From assembly GCF_001424045.1 (NCBI RefSeq), contig NZ_LMQB01000001.1, positions 284,083 to 348,082 of the forward strand: 64,000 bases of DNA. Direction: 5' to 3'. Each line of letters opens with the position of its first letter. The stretch's first letter is position 1. The stretch comes from Rhizobium sp. Leaf371 (GTDB lineage: Bacteria; Pseudomonadota; Alphaproteobacteria; Rhizobiales; Rhizobiaceae). A model generated the notes under the pieces. That model was not told the origin of the DNA. It worked only from the letters and a program-made list of their open reading frames with translations, and searched no databases. Below are positions 36,107-44,496 of the stretch, piece after piece. The translations under genes were made by a program, and so were the position numbers.

Positions 36107-36144
36107 GGACAAGCGATAATAAGCCCGGCGGGCAAGGTCAATCG

Positions 36145-37320
36145 ATGGCGGATGGGAAGACGGATCTGGTCGTCATCGGCGGGGGCATCATGGGTCTCTG
36201 GACGGCGCTTCACGCCGCCCGCGCGGGGCTTGAGGTGCTTCTCGTGGAGCGCACGACGATCGGGGCGGGCGCGAGCGGCGGCCTGCTCGGCGCGCTGATG
36301 CCGCACACGCCCGACAGGTGGAACGACAAGAAGCAGTTCCAGTTCGATGCGCTGGTGTCGCTGGAGCACGAGATCCGCGCGATGGAGGCGGAGACCGGGC
36401 TTTCCGCGGGATACAGGCGGACAGGCCGGCTCATTCCGCTGGCAAAGCCGCATTTGCGGGCGATCGCGCTTCGGCAGGTCGGCGACGCCGATATCAACTG
36501 GCAAAGCGGGAGCGGCGGCTTTCCCTGGCGTGTGCTCGATGCCGCACCGGACGGCCTGTTCTCCCCGGATGCCGTTGCCGAAGGCGCCGTATTCGACGGG
36601 CTTGCGGCCCGCGTCTCGCCGCGCGGCCTGCTGCGACTTCTGACGGCGATGCTCGCAACGATGCGTGGCGTGACGATCCGGGAGCAATGCGCCGTGCGCG
36701 GCATCGATCCGCAGCGCGGGCAGGTGGCTTTGTCCGACGGCAGCGTCATTCATGCTGGGCATATCGTGCTGGCCGCAGGCGTCGACAGTTTTCCGATGAT
36801 CGACGGTTTGCCGAAGGTCGTGGGCGGAGAGCCGAGGCCGGCGAGCGGCACCGGCGTCAAGGGACAGGCGGCGCGGCTTGCGGTCGATCTCGATCCGGGC
36901 CTGCCGATCCTCTATTCGGACGGCGTCTACGTCATCGCGCATGACGCGGGCGGCGTGGCGATCGGCAGCACCAGCGAGGTGGCGTATGCCGACCCGCTCG
37001 CGACGGACCAGCGGCTCGACGGTCTTCTCGCAAAGGCGGAGACACTGGTTCCGGCGCTCGCCGGTGCGCCGATCCTCGAGCGCTGGGCGGGGCTGCGTCC
37101 GCGCGCGATCGGGCGGGACCCGATGGCCGGCGTGCATCCGGATCATCCGCGCCTGCACCTGATGACCGGCGGCTTCAAGATCAGTTTCGGCATCGCCCAT
37201 CGCTTGGCGCAGGCCGTGGTGGAGGGCCTCGGCGGACGGCCGACGGATCCGGAAGGGGCGATCACGCTTCCCGCATCGTTCCGGTGCGAGAACCACCTTG
37301 TCGCGCCATCACGCGCCTGA
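36145..37320 (+). CDS. FAD-dependent oxidoreductase, probable MnmC2-like (cmnm5U demodification)
   Basis: 391-residue D-amino-acid-oxidase-family flavoprotein. The N-terminal dinucleotide motif is VIGGGIMGLWTALHAARAG. It is followed by GAGASGGLLGALMPHTPDRW, resembling the GASGxxxGALYP stretch of MnmC's C-terminal oxidase. The C-terminal TGGFKISFGIAHRLA is typical of the family. Divergence from mnmD with a 38-base gap suggests it removes the carboxymethyl group from cmnm5U34 for MnmD, doing as a separate protein what the MnmC fusion does in enterics. A glycine or sarcosine oxidase is the alternative. Confidence 0.75.
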   Translation: MADGKTDLVVIGGGIMGLWTALHAARAGLEVLLVERTTIGAGASGGLLGALMPHTPDRWNDKKQFQFDALVSLEHEIRAMEAETGLSAGYRRTGRLIPLAKPHLRAIALRQVGDADINWQSGSGGFPWRVLDAAPDGLFSPDAVAEGAVFDGLAARVSPRGLLRLLTAMLATMRGVTIREQCAVRGIDPQRGQVALSDGSVIHAGHIVLAAGVDSFPMIDGLPKVVGGEPRPASGTGVKGQAARLAVDLDPGLPILYSDGVYVIAHDAGGVAIGSTSEVAYADPLATDQRLDGLLAKAETLVPALAGAPILERWAGLRPRAIGRDPMAGVHPDHPRLHLMTGGFKISFGIAHRLAQAVVEGLGGRPTDPEGAITLPASFRCENHLVAPSRA

Positions 37321-37403
37321 TCTCGCTGCTTGCCGTGATCTGCCTGCGTCTGTAAGAATATTCGACAGTTGCGGATGACCTATCCGTCAGCCTGGAGGAT
37401 CCC

Positions 37404-37937
37404 ATGTCGATGTCCAAACACGTCCTGTCCCTCGTTGCCGGCGCTTGCCTCGCTTCGGGCCTTTTCCTGTCGCCGGCCCTTGCAGCGGGGGATGACAGCC
37501 CGAGCACGCCCGTCTGCAAGAAGGGCGAGGTCTACGACCAGAAGACCAAGAAATGCGTCAAGCAGCAGGGCTCCAATCTGACGGACGAGAACAAGGCGGA
37601 TTACGCCTATGCGCTTGCCAAGGCGGAGCGCTATGCCGAGGCGCTGGAGGTTCTAGACACGGTCAAGGATCAGGAGACGGCCGAAGTTCTGAACTATCGC
37701 GGCTATGCCACGCGCAAGCTCGGAAAGACCGACGAGGGTATCGGCTACTATCTCAAGTCGGTCGACAAGGACCCGAAATATGCGAAGGTTCGGGAATATC
37801 TGGGCGAGGCCTATGTGGTGAAGGGTCAGATCGATCTCGCGCGTGCCCAGCTCGACACCATTAAGTCGATCTGCGGCACGGACTGCGAAGAATATAAGGA
37901 CCTCGCGGAGGTCATCGCCGACCCGTCAAAAATCTGA
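37404..37937 (+). CDS. Periplasmic tetratricopeptide-repeat protein
   Basis: 177 residues; GGAGGA lies 6 bases before the ATG. A signal peptide ends near residue 28 (SPALA/AGDD). The mature start has a two-cysteine motif VCKKGEVYDQKTKKCVKQ that looks like a small disulfide loop. Two to three TPR units follow (YAYALAKAERYAEALEVLD; YRGYATRKLGKTDEGIGYYL; YLGEAYVVKGQIDLARAQLD), and another cysteine pair (ICGTDC). It probably works as a protein-interaction scaffold in the periplasm. The stop codon lies inside a tandem duplication (see 37931-37958). Confidence 0.85.
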   Translation: MSMSKHVLSLVAGACLASGLFLSPALAAGDDSPSTPVCKKGEVYDQKTKKCVKQQGSNLTDENKADYAYALAKAERYAEALEVLDTVKDQETAEVLNYRGYATRKLGKTDEGIGYYLKSVDKDPKYAKVREYLGEAYVVKGQIDLARAQLDTIKSICGTDCEEYKDLAEVIADPSKI

Positions 37938-37958
37938 GCCCATGAATCTGAGCCCATG
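37931..37958. repeat. Tandem 14-base duplication across the TPR gene stop
   Basis: AATCTGAGCCCATG occurs twice in a row; the gene's TGA lies inside the first copy. The duplication is immediately followed by A5 and a terminator stem. Confidence 0.9.
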
Positions 37959-37988
37959 AAAAAGGGGCGCTGCCTTCCGGCGCGCCCC
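37959..37988 (-). terminator. Intrinsic terminator for the PRC-barrel gene
   Basis: On the minus strand a GGGGCGC/GCGCCCC stem (37982-37988 with 37964-37970), with an 11-base loop, is followed by TTTTT. It lies 24 bases beyond the PRC-barrel gene stop. Confidence 0.8.
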
Positions 37989-38012
37989 GCATCTGTCGTC
38001 CGTGTGTGAAAC

Positions 38013-38444
38013 CTACATCCAGTAGGGCGGCACGCCATAATAATCGTAGACCTGGCGGCCGTTTTCGCGGTTCCACGCATATTCGTCGTCGCTGCGATAT
38101 TTCGGCGCCTTCTGGACCTGCTCGCGCGTCAGTTCCGTGCGATAACCACCCAGAGCTTCGTCATAGCTCAGCTTCGTCCACGGGATCGGATAATGATCCT
38201 CGCCGATGCCGAGGAAGCCGCCGAAGCCGAGAACGGCATAGGCGACCTGGCCGTTGCGCTTTCCGATGATCAGTCGCTCGATCGAACCGATCCGCTCGCC
38301 ATCGGCACCGTAGACGCGTGTGCCTTCGACCTTGTCGCTTGCGATCAGGTCGTGAGTCTCCACGATGCTGGCATCCTGAAGTTTAGAGCTGTCACCCGGC
38401 ATGTTGAGGCTGCCGTCATTCAGATTGGGGTTGTGATAGGTCAC
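38013..38444 (-). CDS. PRC-barrel domain protein
   Basis: 143 residues. A short N-terminal tail precedes the PRC barrel, at about residues 28-100: HDLIASDKVEGTRVYGADGE, then IGSIERLIIGKRNGQVAYAV and GGFLGIGEDHYPIPW. The C-terminal segment is Tyr/Asp-rich and ends in PPYWM. PRC barrels occur in RNA-processing and stress proteins of alphaproteobacteria; cytoplasmic stress-related proteins of this size are common in rhizobia. Substrate or partner unknown. Confidence 0.85.
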   Translation of the reverse strand: MTYHNPNLNDGSLNMPGDSSKLQDASIVETHDLIASDKVEGTRVYGADGERIGSIERLIIGKRNGQVAYAVLGFGGFLGIGEDHYPIPWTKLSYDEALGGYRTELTREQVQKAPKYRSDDEYAWNRENGRQVYDYYGVPPYWM

Positions 38445-38585
38445 GTTCCGTCTCCTCTTCTGGCTTGATGCTCGATAAACGTTTGGACGGCGCTCGGGTT
38501 CCCTGGATTTCGCGCCGTGACAGAGGCCGGCTTCGTCAGGCTGTCATGCAAATCACGTAGCGCAGGGGGTAAACCGAGGTTTGCC

Positions 38586-39392
38586 ATGCGCTACGCCATC
38601 TGCTTCACTCCGCCGATCCATGATCCGCTTTCCGTGGCTGCCGCCGACTGGCTGGGGCGCAACGTCTATTCCGGCGATCTTTGCGAACAACTGTCGGTCG
38701 CAGGATGCTCTGCGCAGGACATGGCGTATTACACCGCCGTTCCCCGGCGCTACGGCTTTCACGGGTCGATCAAGGCGCCGTTTCATCTGGCCGGAGACAG
38801 AACCGAATCGGCGCTGCTGAAGGCGATGATGCGGTTTGCCGGCGAGATCGGCCCGTTCGAAATCCCCGATCTCGAAGTCTCCTGGCTCGGCAGCGCCTTT
38901 GGGCTCAGCCCGCGCGTCCCGTGCGAACCGCTGACGCATCTGGCGGCGCGGGTCGTTCAGGCCTTCGATGAGTTCCGGGCGCCCTTCACCGATGGGGACA
39001 TCGCGCGCCTGAACGCCGACAAGCTGACGGCGCCGCAGTTTTCCAACCTGCATCGCTGGGGCGATCCCTTCGTCATGGACGAATACCGCTTTCACATGAT
39101 GCTGACCGGACCGATGACGGCCGCGATGCGCCAGAAGATGGAAGGGCCGTTGCGGATTCAGTTTGCCGCGGCGCTCGCGCAGCCGGTGAAGGTCGCAAGC
39201 CTCGCCTTGTTCATCGAACCGGGCGCTGGGGCGCCGTTGCGCGTCCATTCCCAGCATCCTCTCGGCAAGCTCTCGGCCCACAAGCCGACGGCGCGCTTCG
39301 CCGCACCTTCCGACCCCACGACATCGGCGGCGACGCCCGCGCGCGAAGTGCAGATGGCCAAGGCCATGCGACGGCTGACCACCGGCGCGTAA
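38586..39392 (+). CDS. DUF1045 protein, 2H-phosphoesterase-like
   Basis: 268 residues from the ATG at 38586 (GAGG 7 bases upstream). The opening MRYAICFTPPIHDPLS and the two histidine motifs YGFHGSIKAPF and RFHMMLTG fit the 2H phosphoesterase fold of the DUF1045 family. This family is annotated as a phosphonate-metabolism protein because it often accompanies phn genes, but no phn genes are nearby here. The C-terminal 45 residues are a Pro/Ala/Thr-rich tail. It precedes the purine gene puuE by 129 bases, so it may be separately expressed. Confidence 0.78.
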   Translation: MRYAICFTPPIHDPLSVAAADWLGRNVYSGDLCEQLSVAGCSAQDMAYYTAVPRRYGFHGSIKAPFHLAGDRTESALLKAMMRFAGEIGPFEIPDLEVSWLGSAFGLSPRVPCEPLTHLAARVVQAFDEFRAPFTDGDIARLNADKLTAPQFSNLHRWGDPFVMDEYRFHMMLTGPMTAAMRQKMEGPLRIQFAAALAQPVKVASLALFIEPGAGAPLRVHSQHPLGKLSAHKPTARFAAPSDPTTSAATPAREVQMAKAMRRLTTGA

Positions 39393-39521
39393 AGGAAGAG
39401 CCGCGCCGCGTCCGCAGCGTGCAGGGCGCGACGACCGGCTCGTTACGCCTGTCGATATCGATCTTTATGCCTCGACTTTCCCGTTTCGGATGGTACCGTT
39501 TGGCGGCAAAGAGGGTACGAC

Positions 39522-40448
39522 ATGGATTTTTCGACACCGCGCGATCTCGTCGGCTATGGCCGTCACCTGCCCGAGGTTCACTGGCCCGGGGAGGCGCGGA
39601 TCGCCGTTCAGTTCGTCGTCAACTATGAAGAAGGTGGCGAGAGCACGATCATGGATGGCGAGAAGGCCTCCGAGTCGCTGCTGTCGGAGATCGTCGGCGC
39701 GCAGCCCTGGCCGGGGCAGCGCAACCTCAACATGGAATCCATCTACGAATATGGGTCGCGCGCCGGATTCTGGCGGCTGTGGCGCCTGTTTACCAGCCGC
39801 AACGTGCCGGTCACGGTCTATGGTGTGACGCTGGCGATGGCCCGCAATCCCGACGCCGTCGCCGCCATGAAGGAAGCCGACTGGGAAATCGCCAGCCACG
39901 GCTATCGGTGGCTCGAATACAAGGACTTCACCGAGGAGGAGGAGCGCCGCCATATACGGGACGCCGTGCGCCTGCACACGGAGCTGACCGGCTCGCACCC
40001 GCTCGGACTCTATCAGGGCAAGCCTTCGGACAACACCCTGAAGCTCGTCATCGAGGAGGGCGGCTTCCTCTATTCCTCCGACAGCTATGCCGACGAGCTG
40101 CCCTACTGGGTGCCGGGCAAAACGCCGGAGACGCCGCATCTCATCATTCCCTACACGCTGGATGCCAATGACATGCGGTTCGCCACGCCGCAGGGTTTCA
40201 ATTCCGGCGACCAGTTCTTCACCTATCTGAAGGATACGTTCGACGTGCTCTACGAGGAGGGTGCCGAGGGCAGCCCGAAGATGATGAATATCGGCCTCCA
40301 CTGCCGTCTCGTCGGGCGGCCCGGACGGGCGGCGGCGTTGGCGCGCTTTGTCGATTACGTGCTGTCGAAGGAAAAGGTCTGGATCGCCAAGCGGATCGAT
40401 ATCGCGCATCACTGGCATGCGCATCACAAGCCGGAGGGCGGCCTGTGA
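39522..40448 (+). CDS. puuE: Allantoinase PuuE (polysaccharide-deacetylase fold)
   Basis: 308 residues. PuuE hallmarks are [52 protein letters not shown] and the C-terminal [11 protein letters not shown]. It hydrolyses allantoin to allantoate without the classical metal site of AllB-type enzymes. It opens a tight operon: it overlaps uraD by 4 bases (GTGA), uraD overlaps allA (ATGA), and hiuH follows after 81 bases. Confidence 0.93.
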   Translation: MDFSTPRDLVGYGRHLPEVHWPGEARIAVQFVVNYEEGGESTIMDGEKASESLLSEIVGAQPWPGQRNLNMESIYEYGSRAGFWRLWRLFTSRNVPVTVYGVTLAMARNPDAVAAMKEADWEIASHGYRWLEYKDFTEEEERRHIRDAVRLHTELTGSHPLGLYQGKPSDNTLKLVIEEGGFLYSSDSYADELPYWVPGKTPETPHLIIPYTLDANDMRFATPQGFNSGDQFFTYLKDTFDVLYEEGAEGSPKMMNIGLHCRLVGRPGRAAALARFVDYVLSKEKVWIAKRIDIAHHWHAHHKPEGGL

Positions 40449-41005
40449 GCATCGCCAGAGACAGCGCGGAAGGGCAGGCGTTTATTGCCCGGTTCGGCGG
40501 GATTTTCGAGCATTCGCAATGGGTCGCCGAGGACGCGCTCGACGATCTGGCGGAGGGGCCGCTGACGGCCGCCACCGTGCATGCGGCCATGGTCCGGGCG
40601 TTTCGGGCAGCATCGCCGGAAAAGCGGCTGCAGGTGCTGCGCGCCCATCCCGATCTCGCCGGACGGCTGGCGATCGCCGGCGGGCTGACCGCCGACAGCA
40701 AGGCGGAACAGGCCTCGGCCGGTCTCGATCGGCTGACGCCGGACGAGCACGCCCGCTTCACCACCTGCAATGCGATCTATACCGACAAGTTCGGCTTTCC
40801 CTTCATCATCGCGGTGCGCGGAAAGACGAAAGACGACATTCTCGCGGCCTTCGAAGCGCGGCTGGACAACACGCCGGACGAGGAGTTCGCGACCGCCACG
40901 GCCGAGGTCGAGACGATCGCCCGGCTGCGGCTGGACGCGCTTCTTGCCGGACCGGGGCTCGGATCTGGGCCTGGATCTGCGCCTGCGTCTGGGTCGGGTG
41001 CATGA
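40445..41005 (+). CDS. uraD: 2-oxo-4-hydroxy-4-carboxy-5-ureidoimidazoline (OHCU) decarboxylase
   Basis: 186 residues from a GTG that overlaps puuE. The catalytic histidine lies in [12 protein letters not shown], and the C-terminal substrate region is [18 protein letters not shown]. It decarboxylates OHCU to S-allantoin in uric-acid catabolism. The C-terminus carries an extra Gly/Pro/Ser/Ala-rich tail ([10 protein letters not shown]...) that is unusual for the family. Confidence 0.92.
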   Translation: MSIARDSAEGQAFIARFGGIFEHSQWVAEDALDDLAEGPLTAATVHAAMVRAFRAASPEKRLQVLRAHPDLAGRLAIAGGLTADSKAEQASAGLDRLTPDEHARFTTCNAIYTDKFGFPFIIAVRGKTKDDILAAFEARLDNTPDEEFATATAEVETIARLRLDALLAGPGLGSGPGSAPASGSGA

Positions 41006-41508
41006 GCGGTCTGGTCCTGCCCATCGAGCCGCTGACGGCGGAAGCCTTCGCGCCGTTCGGCAGCGTCATCGAGGCCGATCCGGCAACGATGCGGCTCATC
41101 AATGGCGGGACGACGGAGCGGTTTCATGCCTTGAGCACGACGGAGGCTGCCGGTGAGGATGCCCGCGTGATCATCAGCATCTTTCGCGGACAGCCCCGGC
41201 TCTTTCCCTATGCGGTGGATATGATGGAGCGGCACCCGTGGGGCTCCCAGAGTTTCGTTCCGCTCGACAACCGCTCCTGGCTTGCTGTCGCGGCGGAGGA
41301 CGAGAATGGCCGGCCCGGTCGTCTCCGGGTCTTTGCCTGTTCGGGCCGTCAGGGCGTGCAATATGGCCGAAACGTCTGGCATCATCCCCTGGTCGCCGTC
41401 GGTGCCGTCAGCGATTTCCTCGTGGTCGATCGCGAGGGGCGCGAGCCCAATCTGGAAGAGGTCTTCTTCGAAACGCCGTTCACGATCGCGGCTTCATCGA
41501 TGCCCTGA
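41002..41508 (+). CDS. allA: Ureidoglycolate lyase
   Basis: 168 residues. AllA features are [12 protein letters not shown], the catalytic-region [14 protein letters not shown], and [14 protein letters not shown]. It releases urea from ureidoglycolate to give glyoxylate, the last step of allantoin use. It overlaps uraD by 4 bases (ATGA). The intermediate enzyme that would make ureidoglycolate from allantoate is not encoded in the window. Confidence 0.92.
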   Translation: MSGLVLPIEPLTAEAFAPFGSVIEADPATMRLINGGTTERFHALSTTEAAGEDARVIISIFRGQPRLFPYAVDMMERHPWGSQSFVPLDNRSWLAVAAEDENGRPGRLRVFACSGRQGVQYGRNVWHHPLVAVGAVSDFLVVDREGREPNLEEVFFETPFTIAASSMP

Positions 41509-41589
41509 GGGCTGATCTCGTTCATTTGGCAACCACAGTCTCAGGCCCTGCGGGAACGGTCCCGTCGGGTTCATCGAAAAGAGGTCATC

Positions 41590-41952
41590 ATGTCCGCTAC
41601 GGGCCGCCTGACAACGCATGTTCTCGACACGGCGCTCGGCCGTCCCGCGGCCGGTTTGCAGATCGCGCTGTTCCACATCGAGGGTGAGGGGCGCACGCTC
41701 TTGAAGATCGTCGCGACGAACAGCGATGGCCGGGTGGACGCGCCGCTTCTCGAAGGCGATGCGCTCTTGCGCGGGACCTATGAGCTCGTCTTCCACGCCG
41801 GCGACTATCTCAAGTCGAGCGGCACGGCGCTGTCCGATCCGCCCTTTCTCGACATGATCCCGCTGCGCTTCGGGATTGCCGACCCCGCGGCACATTATCA
41901 TGTGCCGCTGCTGCTCTCGCCCTTCAGCTACTCGACCTATCGGGGAAGTTGA
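41590..41952 (+). CDS. hiuH: 5-hydroxyisourate hydrolase (transthyretin-like)
   Basis: 120 residues with the transthyretin-like fold. The N-terminal [16 protein letters not shown] carries the active-site histidine, and the protein ends in the diagnostic YRGS tetrapeptide. It hydrolyses 5-hydroxyisourate (the PuuD product) to OHCU for UraD. GAGG lies 5 bases upstream of the ATG. Confidence 0.95.
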   Translation: MSATGRLTTHVLDTALGRPAAGLQIALFHIEGEGRTLLKIVATNSDGRVDAPLLEGDALLRGTYELVFHAGDYLKSSGTALSDPPFLDMIPLRFGIADPAAHYHVPLLLSPFSYSTYRGS

Positions 41953-41958
41953 CCGGCT

Positions 41959-43092
41959 TCAGACGTCGAGAATATTGCTGTCGACGTCCAGAATGTCGCG
42001 CTTGCCGCAGAGCGCCATGGTGATGTCGAGCTCCTTGCGCAGGATTTCGAGCGCCAGCAGCACGCCGGTCTTGCCGCCGGCGCCGAGACCGTAGAGGAAC
42101 GGGCGGCCGATATAGGTTCCCTGTGCGCCGAGCGCCACGGCCTTCAGGATATCCTGCCCGGAACGGATACCGCCGTCGATATGGATCTCGATGTCGCCGC
42201 CGACCGCATCGACGATGCGGGGCAGCATGGCGATCGAGGATGCGGCGCCGTCCAGCTGGCGTCCGCCATGATTGGAGACGATGATCGCATCCGCTCCGGT
42301 TTTCGCTGCCATGCGGGCATCTTCCGGATCGAGGATGCCCTTGAGGATCAGCGGGCCGCCCCAGAGCTGCTTGATCCAGGCGACGTCGTCCCAGGAGAGT
42401 TTCGGGTCGAACTGCTCCGCCGTCCAGGCCGACAGGGAAGAGAGGTCCGAGACGTTCTTGGCATGGCCGACGATGTTGCCGAAGCCGCGCCGCTGGGTCT
42501 TCAACATCTTCAGGCACCAGCCGGGCCGCGTCGCCATCTGCCAGATGTGCTTGGGGGTGAACTTCGGCGGCGCGGAGAGGCCGTTGCGCAGGTCCTTGTG
42601 TCGCTGCCCGAGGATCTGCAGGTCGAGCGTCAGCACCAGCGCCGAGCACTTCGCGGCCTTGGCGCGGTCGATGAGATTGCGGACGAAATCGCGGTCCTTC
42701 ATGACGTAGAGCTGGAACCAGAACGGTTTGGTCGTGACCGAGGCGACGTCCTCGATCGAGCAGATGCTCATGGTCGACAGGGTGAAGGGCACGCCGAATT
42801 CTTCCGCCGCCTGCGCCGCCAGCATCTCGCCATCGGCATGCTGCATGCCGGTGAGCCCGGTCGGCGAAAGCGCCACCGGCATCGAGACCTTTTGCCCGAT
42901 CATGGTGGTGGCGAGCGACCGGTTGGTCATGTCGACCAGCACCCGCTGGCGCAGCTTGATCTTCTGATAGTCCGTCTCATTGGCGCGATAGGTGCCCTCG
43001 GTCCAGGCGCCGCTATCGGCATAGTCGAAGAACATTTTTGGCACGCGGCGTTTCGCCAAAGCTTTCAGATCGCTGATTTCGAGGGACGGCAT
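41959..43092 (-). CDS. FMN-dependent alpha-hydroxy-acid dehydrogenase (L-lactate dehydrogenase-like)
   Basis: 377 residues of the LldD/glycolate-oxidase family. FMN- and substrate-site motifs include FDYADSGAWTEGTYR, SPTGLTGMQHADGE, FQLYVMKDRDF, the catalytic histidine in VSNHGGRQLDG and DGGIRSGQDILKA. It oxidises a 2-hydroxy acid such as L-lactate or glycolate at the membrane or cytosol face. It converges on hiuH with a 6-base gap and lies between two parts of the purine cluster; a connection with glyoxylate/glycolate produced downstream of allantoin is possible but unproven. Confidence 0.85.
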   Translation of the reverse strand: MPSLEISDLKALAKRRVPKMFFDYADSGAWTEGTYRANETDYQKIKLRQRVLVDMTNRSLATTMIGQKVSMPVALSPTGLTGMQHADGEMLAAQAAEEFGVPFTLSTMSICSIEDVASVTTKPFWFQLYVMKDRDFVRNLIDRAKAAKCSALVLTLDLQILGQRHKDLRNGLSAPPKFTPKHIWQMATRPGWCLKMLKTQRRGFGNIVGHAKNVSDLSSLSAWTAEQFDPKLSWDDVAWIKQLWGGPLILKGILDPEDARMAAKTGADAIIVSNHGGRQLDGAASSIAMLPRIVDAVGGDIEIHIDGGIRSGQDILKAVALGAQGTYIGRPFLYGLGAGGKTGVLLALEILRKELDITMALCGKRDILDVDSNILDV

Positions 43093-43185
43093 GGGCGGCT
43101 CCGCAAGAGGTATTGCCTTCGTCCTAGCATGCTGGAGGCCGGGCGTTAAGCGTCAGGCGTGCAACTGGTCAATTTTATTGACCAG

Positions 43186-44496
43186 TTATCCGAGCGTGGT
43201 TTTTGCGGCCCGGCCGGCGACATAGGTCTCCACCACCGCCCGGTCGTCGCCCATGGTCTGCAGGAGGAAGAGTTCGTCGGAAAGCGAGGCCACGACCTCG
43301 GCCTTCAATGCCATGGCCGGCGTCGCCGCCATGTCGAGCACGATGAGATCGGCGTCGGTTCCCGGTTCCAGCGTGCCGATCCGGTCGGACAGGAAGAGCG
43401 CCTCGGCATTGCCGCGCGTCAGATAGTAGTAGCTCTCGAACGGATTCAGCCGCTCGCCCAGCAATTGCTGGATCTTGTAGGCCTCGTCCATGGTGCGCAG
43501 CATGGAATAGCTCGATCCGCCGCCGATATCGGAGGCGACAGAGATGCGCACCGGCTTTTCCCGCCGCGCCAGTTCCTTCAGCGGAAACAGGCCGGAGCCG
43601 AGGAAGAGATTGGAGGTGGGGCAGTGCACGGCGACCGAGCCGGTCTCGCTCATCACGTCCCGCTCGCGCTCCGACAGATGGATGGCGTGGCCGAACAGGG
43701 ATTTGGGACCCATGAGACCGTAGTTCGCGTAAACATCGGTGTAGTCGGCGGCATTCGGATAGAGCGAAAGCGTGTAGTCGATCTCGTCGCGGTTTTCCGA
43801 GAGATGCGTCTGGATGTGCAGGTCCGGGAACTCGGCTGCGAGCGTCTGCGCGGCCGACATCTGTTCCGGTGTCGAGGTGATGGCGAAGCGGGGGGTGATG
43901 GCGACGTGATTGCGCCCCTTGCCGTGCCATTCGGCGATGACCGCCCGCGTCTCGTCATAGCCGACTTGGGGCGTGTCGAGCAGGCCCTGCGGTGCGTTGC
44001 GGTCCATCATCACCTTGCCGGCGATCATGCGCATGTCGCGCTTCATGGCTTCCGTGAAGAATGCGTCGGCCGAGGCCTTGTGGACGGAGCAGTAGGCGAC
44101 CGCGGTCGTCGTGCCGTGGCGGATCATCTCGTCGAAGAAATGGACAGCAATGCGCGCGGCATGCGCCGTTTCCACGAAGCGGCATTCCTCGGGAAACGTG
44201 TAGGTGTTCAGCCATTCCAGCAGATTGGCGGCATAGGAGCCGATCACCTGCATCTGGGGAAAATGGACGTGGGTATCGATGAAGCCGGGCAGGATGAGAT
44301 GTGGCCGGTGGTCGATCTCGACGACATCGTCGGGCGCCTGCGCGCGCACCGCATCGTAGGGCCCGCTGGCGACGATCAGGCCGTCCCGCAACAGCAGGGC
44401 GCCGTCGGTCTCGTAGAGATAGGCTTGCGTGTCGTCCATCGACACGGGGCGGCGGCGGAACGTCAGGGTTCGGCCGCGAAGAAGCATTGAGGTCAT
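43186..44496 (-). CDS. guaD: Guanine deaminase
   Basis: 436-residue amidohydrolase. Zinc-binding and active-site motifs are PGFIDTHVHFPQMQVIG, HLSENRDE and SVASDIGGGSSYSMLRTMDEA; PEECRFVE is characteristic of guanine deaminases. It converts guanine to xanthine. Its start overlaps the puuD stop by 4 bases, making guaD the distal gene of a puuD-guaD operon. Confidence 0.92.
   Translation of the reverse strand: MTSMLLRGRTLTFRRRPVSMDDTQAYLYETDGALLLRDGLIVASGPYDAVRAQAPDDVVEIDHRPHLILPGFIDTHVHFPQMQVIGSYAANLLEWLNTYTFPEECRFVETAHAARIAVHFFDEMIRHGTTTAVAYCSVHKASADAFFTEAMKRDMRMIAGKVMMDRNAPQGLLDTPQVGYDETRAVIAEWHGKGRNHVAITPRFAITSTPEQMSAAQTLAAEFPDLHIQTHLSENRDEIDYTLSLYPNAADYTDVYANYGLMGPKSLFGHAIHLSERERDVMSETGSVAVHCPTSNLFLGSGLFPLKELARREKPVRISVASDIGGGSSYSMLRTMDEAYKIQQLLGERLNPFESYYYLTRGNAEALFLSDRIGTLEPGTDADLIVLDMAATPAMALKAEVVASLSDELFLLQTMGDDRAVVETYVAGRAAKTTLG

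Noticed and set aside
43159-44490. 443-residue + strand frame
   Set aside because: Antisense shadow of guaD.
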